Positions 58,976 through 64,000 of a stretch of DNA of 64,000 nt are shown one piece after another. This DNA comes from Prochilodus magdalenae (lineage: Eukaryota > Chordata > Actinopteri > Characiformes > Prochilodontidae), in NCBI GenBank assembly GCA_024036415.1, contig JAMWET010001300.1, forward strand, positions 906,501 through 970,500, in the 5' to 3' direction. Below the pieces are notes generated by a model. It saw only the letters and a list, made by a program, of their open reading frames with translations. It ran no database searches and was not told where the DNA came from. Each line of letters begins with the position of its first letter. The first letter of the stretch is position 1. The position numbers and the translations under genes are program-made.

Positions 58976-60255
58976 CTTGCTTACTGAAGTTTAAAGTTCA
59001 CGAAACCAATTAGTTAGTTCACACAGGTGATTTGCATGCTGGTGCTGTAATAATGTACTAATTGCTCTGTTTTTTGTTTGATATTACATGCTTTTTGAAG
59101 CCTGTTGAAATGGCTATACAGTAGTACAGATATTGTTCAGTTTAAAATGCAGGAATTCCGGACAAACAAAATGGTCTGGTTTGAATTTGTCTAACTTTCA
59201 GTTCAGTTAAAAAACGGATCACCTCTGTCACTGCTTTGCTCTTTATGAGACTTTAATATGTTTCATTGTGACAAGTTACCTTGGTGTAGACATTGCCATG
59301 GCATAGGCCTGCCTGCCCATCAATTTTCAATTTTAGACCCTTTCCCCAGAAGTAATATGTTCAATGTGTGTACAATGAGTCACCAAAACATCTGCTAAGC
59401 ATCTTTAATCAAATGGCAGTATGCTACATGAGGCAAGATTATTTGAGCCGGGCAAAAGTATTCCTTTATTTGGAAAGTCTTTTGTGATGTGTCATTTTAT
59501 TGTATTTACGGCTTAGTTCCTGTAGCTGTCAGGAGTAGTAATGTCTACATTGCTCTGCTGTCGGTCATAGTGGCAAGCCCATTTGGCTAACTGCATCACG
59601 ATATATACTGGTTTGTGGCGCATAGCTACCAAACACCATGGCCTTCCCTAGGGCTTCTATTCTGGGTTGGATGATGAAATGGTAGCTGCTAATACTGATG
59701 ACTTAGTTTTGAATGTCAACTGTTAGGAAAATGGGCAGGCAGTATGAAAGGCTTAAACTTTATATGCTGGCATCTTTGCTACATGAGCTAGCCACAGCAG
59801 GATATGTTTAGATTTACAGACATTTCCAGGTACTCGTGATTAAGAAGGTTTTGTACCTATTTATTCAGACTGTTAATGGGAATTTTTATTATGGATTTAA
59901 AGAGCAGTTCAACCTAGAAAGTTGAATTTACTCAACTCGAACATTTTAATGAGCTCTTGGAAAAAAAGTTGTAAAAATTGCTTGTTATCAGCTATCATTT
60001 CTTTTAGGTTCAACTGACTAATCTATACCAAAACCAATCTTTTCTCTTGACACTTTCTGTGACTTTCATGTGCAGTATTGTACCTGAATTGTAGGCTGAA
60101 TGATTTGGGAAAAATATATATATTTTTGAAAATATTAAATTTTTCTGATCAACACCATCATTTAAATTGGGTTTATTTTTTATAAATTGATGTTTAGGTT
60201 TATACATGCCAGACTGCCAATTAGTTGTGGTTGTTATGTCAGAGGGTATGCTTTT

Positions 60256-60290
<35 letters not shown>

Positions 60291-63200
60291 TCTGGTTGGT
60301 TTAACTCACCCTTCAGCATCTCCAACAGAATGTTCTCTTAGTAAGGACAAAATTGTTGATAATATAGACAATAATTAAAATTGTGATTTTAATATAAAAA
60401 ATGATTAAAGCTTCAGCCCTAATTGTGCCTCAATGAAGAAGCAGTCTGGGCTGAAAAAGCATGAATGACCAGAGCGGATATGCAGTAGTTTTAAGAGATG
60501 ATGTAAATGCATTGTTTTTTGTGACATCACAAAAACAGTCACTACAACTTATGGCACTGTCCTCTGCATTTCTTTGTCTGATTAATTTAGTACTGTGGTT
60601 TAACAAACATCACACTGTGTTATAGTTCTGGATATCCACAGTTGCTTGTCTATTTTGATCTTATGTGGATTTGATTGAGTGCGCTTTCCCAGGGTGGGAA
60701 GATGTATTTAATGTCTTGGTTGGCCAGAGGGGTATGAGCGAATTGGCTTTGTGGTTTTACACTTGATGGAAGTGCACAATTACATGCTCTAGGGTTAAGA
60801 TACTGAATTCCCACTGTTTCAAGAAATGATTGATGGATAAGCTGCTATTGTCACTATTGTCCAAAGCCCTAAGGTCATAATTACTATGGCTCCCGCTCTC
60901 TTGCTGTGTTTCTCTTTCACACTCTCTTACACATTGGCTCAGTTGCTGTACATCCTCTGTGGAATTGCACCTTTGGTGGCAAGTGAGAAATAAAAAGAGA
61001 CAGAAGAATAGGAAATGTTCTTTCCTCTCATTCATTGTTGACAATGACAAGACCAGTTACAGGTGAATGAGTTTTGATTGAATTCTCTATGGGAAGTATT
61101 TAGGAAGTATTCCCAGAGAAGCTGAACTAAGATGCATACATACTAATCTAAAGAAACTAAATATGGAGCTTGGCGGGCTTTTTTTCTTTTCGTTTGTTTT
61201 ATTTTTATTTTTATTTAGTGTGCCAACCTTTCACACTAACGTCCTGACTACTAAGTGATTTACTACCATGGTAAAATGCAAATAACTATAAGAGAATAGA
61301 GAGAATGACTCAATTCCTCATCAGATTTGGTTGAACTAGACCAGATCTGTCTTTTAACGCTCGAGTGTTCCAACAGCCTACACATAGTATAGTGTGTGGA
61401 ATATAGAGTTAAAGGATATAGAGTTATTTGAATTTAAAGCATTTCCTTGGTTCAAATGTCAAACTTGATTTAGATTAGCAGACTAATGGGGAGCATTAAG
61501 TTTTTCATTAGAAGCACTATTCGGTCAGTGAAAGAATAAAATCTCTTGGGGAGGAAAGGGCATAGATACTGAGGGCCATAACCATATTAATACACCATTT
61601 TCCTTTACAGCGTGTTGAGATGGTATTTTGTAATGCAGTCTGTCTTGTCACATATCCTATTAGAAATAATACTCTTAGTAAAACTGACAGACATTGTACT
61701 GAGGAGTGCTGTGGATGAACACCAACAGTGCATCTATAAGATTTAGGGTTGTAGGTACATTTCAGTATGCTTGAGTATAGCTGTGTTCTGTTTTGTGATG
61801 ATGTATCAGTTCTTAAAAACACAGTATCTTTAATCAGTAGTTTATATGTAAAGATTTGTGACCGATGGGTTATTTTGTGTAGATAGCAGTGTTATAACCT
61901 ATCCTTAGCCAGTACATCCCTCCACTCCAGATGTTTTACTAAAGAATATAATAATCAAGAAGTAAACAGAAATCATCTGATTGTGAACAGAGAGTTGGTT
62001 TACACCTCAATAAATCAACTTGTTAATAAAAGTTAAAGGCTTTAAAATGTGTTTTTCAATTAAACTCACATTTATTTATTTATGTTAAGCACCATTATTT
62101 AGTTGTCTGTATAGCCTTGTTTCACTCTGTGTTTACAGTAAACAGCTGAGGGAATGTTGTTTTTTTTTGGCGACTGATGACCCTCTGCATAATTTGGCAG
62201 TTGTTCTGAACCCAGAGATGTTCTTGCCCAGCTGTGCCTCCCCTAAAACTAATGCTACAGTAAGTGTAGCATCTGTTGTATCGGCACTCAGCACGCCTGA
62301 GACTTAAAACTGATGTGCAACTTTTTGTTTTTGGTATGAATGATTTTTTTCTTTCTTAGCTACTGTAGTAGTAGCAGTAGTAGTTACTGATAGTCAGTGG
62401 CACTATATGCTTTGGCAGCTGCTCTTGTGCCCTTTTTCATGGCTACTCTTTGTGTTATTCCGTATTCTTCCTAGTAAAAGACACGACTGTGCTTAACAAT
62501 ATTCTCTCCCCTCTGCTAACCACAGTAATGCTGGCTAAATTGGAACATATGGCTTCTATTTTAGTGGACCTTCTGTTTGACCTTCTCTGAAATCGAGGTG
62601 ATTATAAAAGGTGGGTGATGAACACAGTTCCTGGGCCAGTGCCAGGGGTGAAGATTCAAATAAACAGAAATCCTTGCAGCATTCCTCTAACATTTAGACA
62701 GATAGGCCATTACCAGAGCCTAATGCGTTTCTTCCAGCCATATCTGTCTTGCCCAACCCCCAACCCCCCCCTCAAAAAAAAAAAAACTTTCTCAGCAGAG
62801 ATAACAGTCTTCAATTACAGACCTTTAAGCAGTACTTGAATTGGGCCACAGTGAGCACTTCTTATCATTGTCTTATTGGAAACCCTTCCTCGTCCTTAAT
62901 GGTATTTCTGTTTTTTTTTTTAAATGAACCTGAACGGAATCTTTAATTTAGAGTTTATTATTTTAAAATTGTCCGAAATCTAGATTCTCATAGGGTAATC
63001 ATCTAGTTTTTTTACATACCTAAAAGAGCAATTTTGTGTGTGCATGGTGTATGGCCACCTTTCATTTTTCACCTTTTAATTTTCATTAAAACCAAAATAT
63101 TCATAAATCAGAAAAATATTTAACAGCACATTATGCAGAAGTCTTAATGAAATACATTTACAAAATGTTCAGTGTTTAAGGGGTTAATTTGTTGCTGTTT

Positions 63201-64000
63201 TATTTGAGTACTTTTTTGTTAAGTTGGTATTTAGTTTTCTATTTGGAATTTTTCAAACCAAGTTGTACATCATACCAGACTTCCACATCACCACCACAGA
63301 GCCCCTGAAGCTAACAGAGCAAAGGTGCTTAAGAAAACATTTTTAATTGTTTGCTGGACAATTAAAAAAATTGCTTAGTGTGTAGGCTGCTATCTCCTGA
63401 ATCATAACAAGATTGCTGATTCCTTTCATTTGTGCATAAGTGTAATGGTCCTTATGGTCCTTATGAACCTCTGTTCAATCCACACTGTTTCTGACTCACC
63501 TTGTGATCATTTTAGGTGGTAAAATGAGCTATTCATCTCATTCTCTAATTAAACCGTCTTACAGCGGGTTCAAAGGAGAAGCTTCCAGTGTATATGTATA
63601 ATCAGATGGCTAATATGTTAACAGTTATTCACAGTAGTTGATGTGAAATGCTCAATTTTACAGACATTTGCTGAGTGAGAGGAAATTATCATATGAAGTG
63701 TTCAGTTGTATTTTTCCTGTTTGATGTTGCTTTAAGGTAGTTTAAAAGTCTGTTGACCTAAAATGATATAGTAGTGTATTCAGAATCCATTCCCAGCAGA
63801 GTGGTATGTCTGTGATATTGATAATCACTACAGAAAAATGGCCAAAATGCTTGAAATGTATTAACAGGGATGTTGAGAATGGGCTTTCGCTTAGATATGT
63901 ACTCGTATGGTCAGCCATATTATTTATCCTTTGCCTTTTAAATAGCTTCGTTTTCTGTTCTTTTCAGGAAACTTGCTTTCAGCTTTTCAAAGACTTCTGC
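58976..64000. other. Intronic, no gene recognised
   Basis: About 5 kb A+T-rich DNA with a poly(T) run at 60252-60289 and a T/C-rich patch near 61180-61220. A splice-acceptor-like site lies at 63950-63967 (see findings). Confidence 0.5.
60252..60289 (+). repeat. Poly(T) tract, about 38 bp
   Basis: Nearly uninterrupted T run. Confidence 0.97.

Overview
The window is vertebrate nuclear DNA, almost certainly from a teleost fish. It has split genes with GT/AG introns, long A+T-rich non-coding stretches, abundant CA/TA microsatellites, decayed Tc1/mariner elements, L2-like LINE ends and short foldback DNA elements. Several of these repeats are ones I associate with otophysan fishes such as characins and catfishes; that is recollection, not a database result. 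There is no bacterial or viral gene content, no CRISPR array and no recognisable tRNA or rRNA.

Two protein-coding genes are present, both on the + strand. Positions 219-7687 hold the last eight coding exons of adgra3 (GPR125), an adhesion GPCR. They encode 859 residues: the end of the GAIN domain, a degenerate GPS, seven membrane segments and a long cytoplasmic tail ending in the PDZ ligand ETTV. The 5' part of the gene (LRR, Ig and hormone-receptor domains) lies outside the window. The 3'UTR ends near 8045 after an ATTAAA signal.

Positions 8050-22060 are intergenic. They hold a candidate conserved regulatory block just past the 3'UTR, three decayed Tc1/mariner copies, a hAT-like element, a 643-bp A+T-rich palindrome and a minisatellite of about 23 copies of a 53-bp unit.

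A CpG-rich block at 22060-22300 contains what I interpret as the first coding exon of kcnip4 (Kv channel-interacting protein 4). The encoded KKLDSISARVDASSSSSG lines up with the N-terminus I recall for human KCNIP4, and KCNIP4 is the expected next gene downstream of ADGRA3 in the same orientation. The rest of the window (22297-64000) is then the very large first intron of kcnip4. No further convincing exon is seen in it. It contains microsatellites, LINE fragments, several families of short foldback elements and a set of repeat-free, higher-GC, motif-rich blocks that look like candidate conserved non-coding elements.

The two genes are linked by old synteny, not by a shared pathway: adgra3 acts at the membrane in planar cell polarity, and kcnip4 encodes a calcium-binding auxiliary subunit of Kv4 channels. 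I found no new molecular system. The best items for follow-up are the candidate enhancers, the cysteine-poor GPS, the fish Gly/Asn-rich insertion in the adgra3 tail, the large palindrome, the VNTR and a few weak candidate kcnip4 exons.
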